A stretch of DNA of 27,849 nt, taken from assembly GCA_902478875.1 (NCBI GenBank), contig CABSMZ010000005.1:1-27849 (forward strand), in the 5' to 3' direction. Positions 6,645 through 13,712 of the stretch are shown one piece after another (the stretch's first letter is position 1; each line of letters begins with the position of its first letter). Below the pieces are notes generated by a model. It did not search any database. It had not been told where the DNA came from and worked only from the letters and a program-made list of their open reading frames with translations. Source of the stretch: an uncultured Collinsella sp. Its GTDB lineage: Bacteria > Actinomycetota > Coriobacteriia > Coriobacteriales > Coriobacteriaceae. The position numbers and the translations under genes were made by a program.

Positions 6645-8630
6645 ATGCTGACCGGTACCGATGACAAGGCTGAATGGTATGACCAGTACGTCGATCAGGA
6701 CATGTCTCGCGACACCAATCCGCTTTCCCTGGAGCAGATGCGCAACGCCCTGACATATCTCGACACCCAGAACAACCTCCGCAAGGCGAACGGCCAGTCG
6801 GAGCTCAGCGTCAGCCTCCGCATGACTGCGGCAGCCGCCCTCAATGCATCATATTCATCGAACATCTGGGGACACTCGAACTGCTATTTCGATCAAGGTG
6901 AGAACCTTGCAGGCGGCGGCGGAGCATACACCGGAGGCGAAACAGAGGATACCCTCGGTTGGCCATATACCGGTCTCTATACCCAGGAGAAGGAGGCATT
7001 CGATAAGTACGTCGCGCAGTATGGCGACGAGCTCGGTAGCCACCGATATGATTCCTACTATATCTACCAGCACTACAACAGCATCTACCATGAGTGCGGA
7101 CACTATCTCAACATCATCGATGCCGGCGCGAAGGCTATCGGCATCGCAACCGGTAGCGGTAAGAACACCGATTCCGAGGTAACCATTTTCGACTATAGTG
7201 GAAGCACGGGGCAGAAGGATTTCACTGTCTCCGAGTTCAAGAAGCTCGTCACCGACTACATCGATTCCGCTTACAATGCAGGCGGCACTCAGGAGCAGAA
7301 GGAGCAGCTGAAGCAGCTTCAGAATAAGCTGGCAGAGGCGCAGAAGAACTTCGGTACTACCAAGGAAGCTTACTTCGCAGCTGTAAATAAGCAGGATGCG
7401 GCACATGACGCCTATACCGCGGCAGACACGAACGTGAACACCGCCAAGGGCGAGTACGAGAAGGCTAAGTCCGGCACCGCCGCCGCGAAGACGGTATACG
7501 ACGCCGCGAAGGACGCGCTCGGCGGAATTGACATCGAGTCCCTCAAGCAGAACCTCGATGCCGCCAAGAGCAAGGCCGCTACTGCCCAGGCAGCTCTCGA
7601 TAAGGCAAACGCCACGCTTGCTGACAGCAAGACGAAGGCTGACGAGGCCGCTGCTCGCAAGGCGAAGGCTCGCAGCGTCCGCGATACCGCCAAGACAAAG
7701 TCCGATAAGGCCAACGAGGCGTATGACAATGCCACGGCTTCGGTCAAGGACCTTGCCGCCAAGCGCGATGCCGCCCAGGCGGACCTTGCGAATAAGCAGG
7801 GCTCGCTTGACGAGGCAAAGAAGGCCGACGATGCCGCCCAGGCTGGTGTAGACAAGGCCCAGGCCGCAGATGTCCAGGCCGCGACTGCTCTTTCGGACGC
7901 CAAGCAGGCGGTTGCCGCCAAGGCGCAGGCTGTGTCCGACGCACAGGCCAAGGCCAAGGCTGCCGAGGGCGAGCTGACCGGCGCAAACAAGGCCTTCGAG
8001 CGCTTCGCCGGCGCTCAGAAGGCGGTCGACGACGCCAAGGTCGCCTATGAAGCCGCCGTCGCCGGCGTCGCCGATGCCCAGAAGCAGCTCGAGGCCGCCA
8101 ACGAAGCCGTCGTCGATGCGAACTTCGAGATCGTCAAGGCCAAGGCTGAGCTTGCCAGCGATGAGGCACTCAAGGCCGATCTTGAGGCTGTCGACCACAA
8201 GGCATCCCTTGCCGCGGGCACGACGGGCAACGAGAAGCTGGTCAAGCTGAACGCTGCCTACGCTCGCTATAAGGCTGCTGTCGATGCTGCCGCTGGTCTC
8301 AAGGCTGCCCTGAGCGATGCCGATGCCAAGCTGTCCGACGCCAACGACGCCTATGCCGCTGCACTGGCCGAGCTCGGAGATGCCAAGGATGCCTTGGCTG
8401 CCGCTCAGGCCGAGTACGACAAGTATCATCCCAAGGCCGAGCCGCAGGCCAAGCCTCAGGTTGCGCAGGCTGCTGCAAAGGCCCCCGTTGCCAAGAAACA
8501 GGCTGCGCCTGCCGCGCTCGCCCAGACCGGTGATGACTCCGCGCTTGCGGGCGAGGTCTTCGTTATCGGCGGTATTACGCTCGTGGCTGCGGGCGTGACG
8601 CTGGGCGATCGTCGTCGCAAGCAGATGTAG
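6645..8630 (+). CDS. C-terminal half of the interrupted surface protein: CAP domain, coiled coil, LAQTG cell-wall anchor
   Basis: From ATG 6645 the product has 661 residues; the true frame joins the upstream half across TAG 6630-6632. Residues about 25-190 form a CAP/SCP domain with the expected cavity residues: His77 (WGHSN), Glu86 (GENLAGG), Glu115 (YTQEKEAFD) and His153 (CGHYLNIIDA). Residues about 205-590 are Ala/Lys/Asp-rich coiled coil. The C-terminus has LAQTG (625-629), a hydrophobic segment VFVIGGITLVAAGVTLG and the basic tail DRRRKQM, a complete sortase signal. LAXTG is the pattern preferred by class E sortases of high-G+C Gram-positives. Alone, this half lacks a signal peptide. The only possible ribosome binding site is a weak AGGA overlapping the stop, so independent expression is doubtful. 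The role is probably adhesion or cell-surface interaction, by inference. Confidence 0.82.
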   Translation: MLTGTDDKAEWYDQYVDQDMSRDTNPLSLEQMRNALTYLDTQNNLRKANGQSELSVSLRMTAAAALNASYSSNIWGHSNCYFDQGENLAGGGGAYTGGETEDTLGWPYTGLYTQEKEAFDKYVAQYGDELGSHRYDSYYIYQHYNSIYHECGHYLNIIDAGAKAIGIATGSGKNTDSEVTIFDYSGSTGQKDFTVSEFKKLVTDYIDSAYNAGGTQEQKEQLKQLQNKLAEAQKNFGTTKEAYFAAVNKQDAAHDAYTAADTNVNTAKGEYEKAKSGTAAAKTVYDAAKDALGGIDIESLKQNLDAAKSKAATAQAALDKANATLADSKTKADEAAARKAKARSVRDTAKTKSDKANEAYDNATASVKDLAAKRDAAQADLANKQGSLDEAKKADDAAQAGVDKAQAADVQAATALSDAKQAVAAKAQAVSDAQAKAKAAEGELTGANKAFERFAGAQKAVDDAKVAYEAAVAGVADAQKQLEAANEAVVDANFEIVKAKAELASDEALKADLEAVDHKASLAAGTTGNEKLVKLNAAYARYKAAVDAAAGLKAALSDADAKLSDANDAYAAALAELGDAKDALAAAQAEYDKYHPKAEPQAKPQVAQAAAKAPVAKKQAAPAALAQTGDDSALAGEVFVIGGITLVAAGVTLGDRRRKQM

Positions 8631-8699
8631 CGTTTCGAGCGTAGATTCTGCAACGAACTTCGGTTCATAGCAGGAGCGCTTCGATGGCTTAACCGATAA

Positions 8700-8739
8700 G
8701 GCCGGCGCGCTGTTAAACGCAGCGCGCTGGCCTTTCTTT
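8700..8739 (+). terminator. Terminator of the surface-protein gene
   Basis: A 13-bp stem pairs 8700-8712 with 8720-8732 (one G-T pair) around a 7-base loop, followed by TTTCTTT. It lies about 70 bases after TAG 8628-8630. Confidence 0.9.
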
Positions 8740-8750
8740 GTTTCGATATC

Positions 8751-8790
8751 AAAAAGCCCGGTCGGTAGCCGCGAAAGCTACCGACCGGGC
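8751..8790 (-). terminator. Terminator of the OPT transporter gene (minus strand)
   Basis: GCCCGGTCGGTAGC (8756-8769) pairs perfectly with 8777-8790 around a 7-base loop. The A5 at 8751-8755 becomes the T-run on the minus strand. It lies back-to-back with the plus-strand terminator. Confidence 0.92.
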
Positions 8791-8831
8791 AAATCGTAGG
8801 CAATATGGTTGCTGTCGAGCAGCTGCTCGAC

Positions 8832-10535
8832 TTAGCCCAGCAGGCTCAGACCCACGGAGACAAACGCCAGGATAACGCCGACGATGGACTCGCCGCCGAG
8901 CAGGCCGCTGGCGACAACCAGGCCCTGCTCCTGGAAGGCGGCGTCCTTGGCAGCCCTCTCCTCGTCAGAAAGACCAGCGGTGGCGTCGCGGTGGGCGGAC
9001 CACTTGTCGTAGGCGAGCTTGACGCAGGAGCCCAGGAATGCCGTGAGTGACATGTAGAACGGCAGGTACACGCCCAGGCCGATCATCATGGCCGGAATGC
9101 CGAGCCAGTACATGACGATGCCGGCGATAAAGCCGCCAACGAACCACGGCACGCTCGGGATGCCCGAGACCATGGTGGCGACGACGCTTGCCTGCGCGGC
9201 AACAAAGCTCTTGTCGGGGCCAAAGGCGTCCGGGCCATAGGCGGTGACGAGCGCGACCATGACGGCTGCGGCGACCAGGGCGCCCACGATGCCGCCAATG
9301 GCTTGGCCGATCCATTGCGCACGCGGGTTGGTGCCCAGCACGGCGCCGGCCTTAAAGTCGTTCATGACGTCGCCCGCAAGGCCGCACGCCACGGCTACGA
9401 TGCCGGCGATAAAGAACAGCTTGACCTGAGCGATCTGTGCGAAGGCAGCCACGATGAGCATAACGATGAGGCCAAAGATCTCCATGGGGTCGATGCCCGT
9501 CTGGCCGCAGCTCTGTGCGCTCATGATGGTGGTGACAAAGGTGAACAGCGTGACGATGACAGCCGGGACGGGACCAAGGTCGAGCGCGATGGCTACGATC
9601 ACGGCGATGGCGGCAGCGCCCAGGCCGATGATGCCGGCGTCGAGCTTAAGGGAGCCCGAGATGAGCGACTGCTCGTCGGTGTCGGTGGAGCTGTCGGCGG
9701 CGAGGCCGCGGACGATACCGGCGACCTGCGGCAAGATGTCCTTGAGGACAACGGCAACGCCAAAGCCCATCATGAGGCCCATACCCAGGGACTTAACAAT
9801 GCCCTGTGCGGTCATAACGTCAAACAGACCGGCAGCGGTGCCGCCCACGATGATGCCAAAATTGCCCAGCAGCGCGCCGGCAAACCAGAACGCGACCGGG
9901 GCGAAGCCCACAAGGAAGCCGACGGAGAGCAGCATGGGCGAGTTGTAGATGGCAAAGGTCACGCCAGGGATGTTGAGCGTGCACAGCATACTGGGCACAA
10001 TGCCCAGAGCATCGCGCAGCACGCTGTAGATGCCGGCGATGGCCATGGAGCCAAAGAGCTGCTTGCCGGTCTTGCCGCCGGCCTCGGTCGCGCGCAGGGT
10101 CTGAGCTGCGGCGTTGCCGGTGGGGAACTCAAGCGCGGCGTCCACGATAAAGTGACGGTGGATGAGCGCGGTGGCCAGCAGGCCCAGGATGGTGCCGGCG
10201 AGCGCCACGATAAACATGTCGAGCCAGCTGATCTGGTCGGCATAGCCCAGCATCCAGGCGCCCGGGATGGTAAACGCCAGGCCGCCGGCGACCATGGCGC
10301 CTGCGGACATGATGGTGTGGGTGACGTTTGCCTCGTTGAGACTGGCGTTGCCCATGAGCTTAAGGAAGAACAGCGAGATGACGGCAGCGAAGACGATCGG
10401 CCAGGGGAGTGCGCCCATCTTGAGGGCGGTGTAGGCCGAGCTTGCCGTGATGATCACGCAGCCAAGGACGCCGATGACGACGCCGCGCAGCGTGAGTTGC
10501 CCGCGCATCGAGGCGCGGTTCGAGGGATTGCTCAT
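8832..10535 (-). CDS. OPT family oligopeptide/metal-chelate transporter
   Basis: The product has 567 residues. The start ATG at 10535 is preceded on the minus strand by AAAGGAG at good spacing. The protein is almost entirely hydrophobic with more than a dozen membrane segments. ALEFPTGNAAAQTLRA (about residues 133-148), GQTGIDPMEIFGLI and NPRAQWIGQAIGGIVGA are characteristic of the OPT/YSL superfamily. Family members import oligopeptides or metal-chelator complexes through the cytoplasmic membrane; the substrate cannot be read from sequence. The length is at the shorter end for the family. It is a single gene with its own promoter region and terminator. The M20 peptidase gene further right may act on related peptide substrates, but the two are not linked in an operon. 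Confidence 0.9.
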   Translation of the reverse strand: MSNPSNRASMRGQLTLRGVVIGVLGCVIITASSAYTALKMGALPWPIVFAAVISLFFLKLMGNASLNEANVTHTIMSAGAMVAGGLAFTIPGAWMLGYADQISWLDMFIVALAGTILGLLATALIHRHFIVDAALEFPTGNAAAQTLRATEAGGKTGKQLFGSMAIAGIYSVLRDALGIVPSMLCTLNIPGVTFAIYNSPMLLSVGFLVGFAPVAFWFAGALLGNFGIIVGGTAAGLFDVMTAQGIVKSLGMGLMMGFGVAVVLKDILPQVAGIVRGLAADSSTDTDEQSLISGSLKLDAGIIGLGAAAIAVIVAIALDLGPVPAVIVTLFTFVTTIMSAQSCGQTGIDPMEIFGLIVMLIVAAFAQIAQVKLFFIAGIVAVACGLAGDVMNDFKAGAVLGTNPRAQWIGQAIGGIVGALVAAAVMVALVTAYGPDAFGPDKSFVAAQASVVATMVSGIPSVPWFVGGFIAGIVMYWLGIPAMMIGLGVYLPFYMSLTAFLGSCVKLAYDKWSAHRDATAGLSDEERAAKDAAFQEQGLVVASGLLGGESIVGVILAFVSVGLSLLG

Positions 10536-10727
10536 ATAGAACTCCTTTGCGTATATCCGCTTCCCCCGGGAGCGCCGCTACGGATACGGCGCGGGAAGTC
10601 GGGTTACCAAGGGCCGCCGCGTGAGCTCGCGCGCGACCGCGCACCAGTATAGCCGCAAGCTAGTCATTTTGGGATGACTGGTTTAGGTAGGCGATATACT
10701 GCTGGGCAGACGAAAGGAGCGCCGACG
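10536..10727. promoter_or_regulatory. Divergent promoter region between the OPT gene and coaX
   Basis: These 192 bases separate divergent genes. TATACT at 10695-10700 is a reasonable -10 box for coaX, with no well-spaced consensus -35. AGTCAT (10662-10667) and ATGACT (10674-10679) form a short inverted repeat immediately upstream, a possible operator. AAAGGAG at 10713-10719 is the coaX ribosome binding site. Confidence 0.4.
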
Positions 10728-11579
10728 ATGCTTAATGGGTGCGCATATATATTGACGGTCGACGTGGGTAACACGTTCATTCGCTTTGGTCTGTTTGCCG
10801 AGGATTCGGCTGCGGCGCAGGAATGTCCGCTTGCGACGTGCGAGATCACGACGCCGTCGAGCATCACGGCCGATGAGGCTCGCATGAGGCTCGCGCAGGT
10901 CATGGGCGCGCTGTCAGCCGATGCGGGCGTGCCGGGTGTGCTCGTTCCCGCGGGCGCAGTGCTGAGTTGCGTGGTGCCGGCGCTCGAGCGCCCGTGGAAA
11001 GTGGCGCTTTCCCGCACCTGCACGGGGCGCGTGCTCACCGTGGGGCCGGGCCTCAAGACTGGCATGCCCGTCCACTACGACGACCCGGCCGAGATCGGCC
11101 CCGACCGCATCGCCGATGCCGTGGCGGCCCGTGCCGTCTACGGCTCTCCGTGCATCGTGATCGACCTGGGCACTACGACCAATATTGAGGTCATCGATGC
11201 GCGCGGAACCTTTGTGGGCGGCGTCATCGCGCCGGGTCTGGCGCTCGGTGCCCGGTCGCTTTCGGCCGCTGCGGCGCGCCTGCCGCAGGTTGAGCCTTCG
11301 GCGCCAACGCATGTGATTGGTCGCAACACGCGTGAGGCCATGCGCTCGGGCGTGGTTCTGGGCGAGGTGGCCCGCATCGACGGCATGCTCGACATGGTGC
11401 TCGCCGAGATGCGCGCGACCAAGGCCGCGGGGGAGGGCAGCGTGCCCATCGTCATTACCGGCGACGATGCCGAGGCACTCGCGTCGCTGGTCGGTCACAG
11501 TCTGACGGTCGACGATGCGCTGACGTTGCGGGGTCTCGCCGAGCTCTACCGCATCAACCAAAAGCCCCGCCGCGTGTAG
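10728..11579 (+). CDS. coaX: Type III pantothenate kinase
   Basis: The product has 283 residues. It phosphorylates pantothenate, the first committed step of coenzyme A synthesis, in the cytoplasm. ASKHA-fold motifs are present in order: the phosphate-binding TVDVGNT with Asp12, GPDRIADA (124-131) with Asp126 in the pantothenate site, IDLGTTTN (145-152) in the second phosphate loop, and GGVIAPGL. Length and motif order fit CoaX. I chose ATG 10728 because AAAGGAG sits 8 bases upstream and homology starts at ILTVDVGNT; an earlier in-frame ATG at 10674 has no ribosome binding site and adds unrelated residues. A high CoA demand would suit an organism using CoA-dependent fermentations such as the one suggested by the first gene. 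Confidence 0.92.
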   Translation: MLNGCAYILTVDVGNTFIRFGLFAEDSAAAQECPLATCEITTPSSITADEARMRLAQVMGALSADAGVPGVLVPAGAVLSCVVPALERPWKVALSRTCTGRVLTVGPGLKTGMPVHYDDPAEIGPDRIADAVAARAVYGSPCIVIDLGTTTNIEVIDARGTFVGGVIAPGLALGARSLSAAAARLPQVEPSAPTHVIGRNTREAMRSGVVLGEVARIDGMLDMVLAEMRATKAAGEGSVPIVITGDDAEALASLVGHSLTVDDALTLRGLAELYRINQKPRRV

Positions 11580-11622
11580 GACGAGGAAGTCGGTGGGATA
11601 AACGCCCCCACCTTTCACCTGC

Positions 11623-11628
11623 TACAAT
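11623..11628 (+). promoter_or_regulatory. Probable -10 element of the dCMP deaminase gene
   Basis: TACAAT lies 35 bases before ATG 11663 in a 83-base gap. No good -35 is visible 17 bases upstream, so the assignment rests on the -10 alone. Confidence 0.35.
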
Positions 11629-11662
11629 GGGTCAAACTATTGCGATTACGGAGGTGTCTGCC

Positions 11663-12187
11663 ATGTCGGACGATCTTCATCAAACTTCGTCAGGCAAGCG
11701 CCTGGACGTCATTAGCTGGGACGAGTTCTTTATGAGCGTGGCCATCGCCGCGCAGCGCCGCAGCAAGGACCCCAACACGCAGGTGGGTGCGTGCATCGCC
11801 AACACCAACCACCGCATCCTTTCGGTGGGCTACAACGGTACACCCTCGGCGCTCAACGACGACTTTTTCCCGTGGGGTACGAGCGACGACCCGCTGCAGG
11901 ACAAGCACAACTACGTGGTCCATGCCGAGGCAAACGCCGTGCTCAACTACCGTGGCTCGCTCAAGGACCTCGAGGGTTCCACGGTCTACGTCACGCTGTT
12001 CCCGTGCCACGACTGCGCCAAGATTTTGGCGCAGGTGGGCGTGGGCGAGGTTGTCTACCTGGACAACAAGTACGCCGACACCGATGACGGACGCATCAGC
12101 CGCCGCATCCTCGACTCCTGTGGCATCAGCTACCGCCAGGTTATCGTCGATGTCCAGATTGGTACCGGGGGACAGGCTCGACAGTAA
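11663..12187 (+). CDS. Deoxycytidylate (dCMP) deaminase / ComEB-type zinc deaminase
   Basis: The product has 174 residues. It converts dCMP to dUMP, supplying thymidylate synthesis. The zinc-site motifs are intact: HAEANAVLN (His87, catalytic Glu89) and FPCHDCAKIL (Cys115, Cys118). The N-terminal DPNTQVGACI and GYNGTPSALNDD match the dCMP deaminase subfamily, which distinguishes it from cytidine or guanine deaminases. The start at ATG 11663 is fixed by GGAGGT 8 bases upstream; an earlier in-frame ATG at 11627 falls inside the promoter. It follows coaX on the same strand but has its own probable -10 box. No frameshift or missing residue. Confidence 0.92.
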   Translation: MSDDLHQTSSGKRLDVISWDEFFMSVAIAAQRRSKDPNTQVGACIANTNHRILSVGYNGTPSALNDDFFPWGTSDDPLQDKHNYVVHAEANAVLNYRGSLKDLEGSTVYVTLFPCHDCAKILAQVGVGEVVYLDNKYADTDDGRISRRILDSCGISYRQVIVDVQIGTGGQARQ

Positions 12188-12358
12188 TATGCGTTGTCGC
12201 TATCTGACGACGAACGCAGCTCAAAGAGCCCCGTCCCAAATTGACTACTCATGAAAGTCGCGTCTGCGCGCATGGACGGCTCGTGAGCGGGTACATGGCT
12301 GTAGTAACATAGCTTCTGTCCGCGGGCGTGCCCGCGTTATTGTGAGAAAGGAGCCCCT
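12188..12358 (+). promoter_or_regulatory. Intergenic leader of the nfu-type gene
   Basis: TTGACT at 12241-12246 and TAACAT near 12305 are isolated promoter-like hexamers that do not form a well-spaced pair. CGCGGGC (12321-12327) and GCCCGCG (12330-12336) make a compact hairpin just before the ribosome binding site AAAGGAG (12347-12353). No coding sequence is apparent. Confidence 0.35.
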
Positions 12359-12637
12359 GTGGCTGTTAACGAAGAGCTGCTTAAGAAGGTTCTTGAAGAG
12401 ATTCGCCCCAACCTGCAGGCCGATGGCGGTGATATGGAGTATGTGGGCGTCGACGACGAGGGCGTTGTCAAGCTGGAGCTGCAGGGCGCTTGCGCCGGCT
12501 GCCCCATGAGCTCGCTGACCCTGTCCATGGGTATTGAGCGCATCCTGAAGGAGCATGTGCCCGGCGTTACCCGCGTTGAGCAGGTCAATGCTTCCGGCGA
12601 GGTCGAGGACCTGTACGACGAGTACGCGCCGTTCTAA
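12359..12637 (+). CDS. NifU C-terminal domain (Nfu-type) Fe-S cluster scaffold/carrier
   Basis: The product has 92 residues, comprising only the NifU C-terminal domain (PF01106). It carries a transient 4Fe-4S cluster to apoproteins. The CAGCP motif supplies Cys45 and Cys48, and the helix SLTLSMGIERILKEHVPGV follows as usual. GTG 12359 is the start, with AAAGGAG five bases upstream; no in-frame ATG fits. It is monocistronic. Stand-alone short Nfu proteins are common in anaerobic Gram-positives. The many Fe-S proteins expected in such an anaerobe, including the dehydratase activase system at the window start, are plausible clients, but that link is inference. Confidence 0.92.
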   Translation: MAVNEELLKKVLEEIRPNLQADGGDMEYVGVDDEGVVKLELQGACAGCPMSSLTLSMGIERILKEHVPGVTRVEQVNASGEVEDLYDEYAPF

Positions 12638-12686
12638 GCTGCGAAAGCTGCGGACGGCATACTCCGCATAGACGTTACGCCCAAAT

Positions 12687-12721
12687 ATGCGGCTGCGAGC
12701 GCAAGGCCCGCGGCCGCATTT
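12687..12721 (+). terminator. Possible terminator between the nfu-type gene and lgt
   Basis: ATGCGGC (12687-12693) pairs with GCCGCAT (12713-12719) around a G+C-rich 19-base loop. Only three T's follow, so termination may be weak. It lies 26 bases before the lgt start. Confidence 0.45.
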
Positions 12722-12746
12722 GTATGTAGGGAGTAGGAGGGTCGAC

Positions 12747-13568
12747 ATGCTCAACGACCTCTACCATATGCTTGATCCTGTCGCGATCTCGGCGGGCCCC
12801 ATCACCATCTACTGGTACGGCCTGGCCTACGTGGTCGGCGCTCTGCTCACGGCGGTCGTTATGTACCGCACGCAGCGTCGTTGGGGCTTCGACATTACGA
12901 TCGATGACCTGACGAGCGTCGTGGTCGGCGCGGTCTTTGGCCTCATCATCGGCGCGCGCCTGTTTTACGTCGTCTTTTACGGCGATGGCTACTATTGGAC
13001 TCACCCGCTCGAAATCTTTGCCACCAACGAGGGCGGCATGAGCTTCCACGGTGGCCTGGTGGGCGGCATCTTGGGCGGCATCATCGTGTGCCGCATGTAC
13101 AAGCTTGATGCATGGACCGTCGCCGACCTTGCCGTGATCGGCGCCCCGCTGGCCCTGTGCCTGGGCCGTTGTGCCAATTTCGTCAACGGTGAGCTGTGGG
13201 GTAAGCCGACCGATCTACCTTGGGGTGTGGTCTTTGGCGGCACCGCGGGCGATATGCCGCGCCATCCCTCCCAGCTCTACGAGGCGTTTCTTGAGGGCGT
13301 CGTGCTCTTCTGTATTTTGCAGGTGCTCAGCCGCAAAAAGCCGCTGCTGCCCCAGGGCACGTTTATGGGCGTGTTCGTGATGGGGTACGGCATCGTCCGC
13401 TTTCTCGTTGAGTTTGTGCGCGTGCCCGATGCCCAGCTGGGCTATCTGCTGGGCGGCGTCATCACTATGGGCCAGCTGCTGAGTTTGCCGCTCGTGATCG
13501 TCGGCCTGGCGCTCATCATTTTCGCCCGTCGCCGCAACCAGCCCCAGCGCGTCTACCTGGACGCCTAA
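12747..13568 (+). CDS. lgt: Prolipoprotein diacylglyceryl transferase
   Basis: The product has 273 residues with about seven membrane segments. It transfers diacylglycerol from phosphatidylglycerol to the lipobox cysteine of prolipoproteins, in the cytoplasmic membrane. The family signature reads GRCANFVNGELWG (140-152): Arg141, Asn144, Asn147 and Glu149 are present, with Ala where Gly is more frequent, which the family allows. His101 in MSFHGGLVGG is also conserved. I chose ATG 12747 because GGAGTAGGAGG lies directly upstream; the earlier frame start at 12687 falls inside a hairpin. It is a single gene followed by a long perfect hairpin. Product identity is certain. Confidence 0.95.
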   Translation: MLNDLYHMLDPVAISAGPITIYWYGLAYVVGALLTAVVMYRTQRRWGFDITIDDLTSVVVGAVFGLIIGARLFYVVFYGDGYYWTHPLEIFATNEGGMSFHGGLVGGILGGIIVCRMYKLDAWTVADLAVIGAPLALCLGRCANFVNGELWGKPTDLPWGVVFGGTAGDMPRHPSQLYEAFLEGVVLFCILQVLSRKKPLLPQGTFMGVFVMGYGIVRFLVEFVRVPDAQLGYLLGGVITMGQLLSLPLVIVGLALIIFARRRNQPQRVYLDA

Positions 13569-13574
13569 CCACCA

Positions 13575-13613
13575 AAACCACCACAAAGGGGACAGGCACC
13601 TTTGTGGTGGTTT
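13575..13613 (+). terminator. Long perfect hairpin after lgt, probable terminator
   Basis: A 15-bp perfect stem pairs AAACCACCACAAAGG (13575-13589) with 13599-13613 around a 9-base loop. The A5'/T3' ends of the stem give bidirectional terminator character, although the T-run is only three. The stem and loop include GGGGACAGG, the core also found in the dispersed repeat at 13647-13692. Confidence 0.7.
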
Positions 13614-13646
13614 GCTGGGCAACGATGACAGAACCGTAACGTTTCC

Positions 13647-13692
13647 CCAGATAAAACCTGCTAAAATAAACCTGTCCCTTTTTGGCAGGTTT
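13647..13692 (-). repeat. Dispersed intergenic repeat, copy 1
   Basis: Read on the minus strand, this 46-base stretch matches 18517-18558 with only about four differences over roughly 40 bases. Landmarks are CCAAAAAGGGACAGGTTT, then TTTT(A/G)GCAGGTTTTATCTG. CAGGTTT occurs twice, 18 bases apart. It lies directly upstream of the 13713 gene and ends 21 bases before its start codon. Confidence 0.85.
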
Positions 13693-13712
13693 CTAGAAAG
13701 GCTCTTTGGACT

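Noticed and set aside
6855..8429. Long minus-strand open frame (524 codons) opposite the surface-protein gene
   Set aside because: It is a Leu/Gly/Ile-rich mirror of Ala/Lys coiled-coil codons, without a ribosome binding site or family features.
5175..8630. Genome-wide recoding of TAG as an amino acid
   Set aside because: Many ordinary genes here end at TAG at the expected family length, so TAG works as a stop in this organism.
9303..10652. Plus-strand open frame (449 codons) opposite the OPT transporter
   Set aside because: Its composition (Gly/Asp/His-rich) is that of an antisense shadow of membrane-protein codons; the minus strand carries a clear transporter with terminator and ribosome binding site.
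13560..13700. CRISPR-like array from the repeated CAGGTTT/GGGACAGG motifs
   Set aside because: The units are few, differ in spacing and orientation, and lie in separate intergenic regions with no cas genes.
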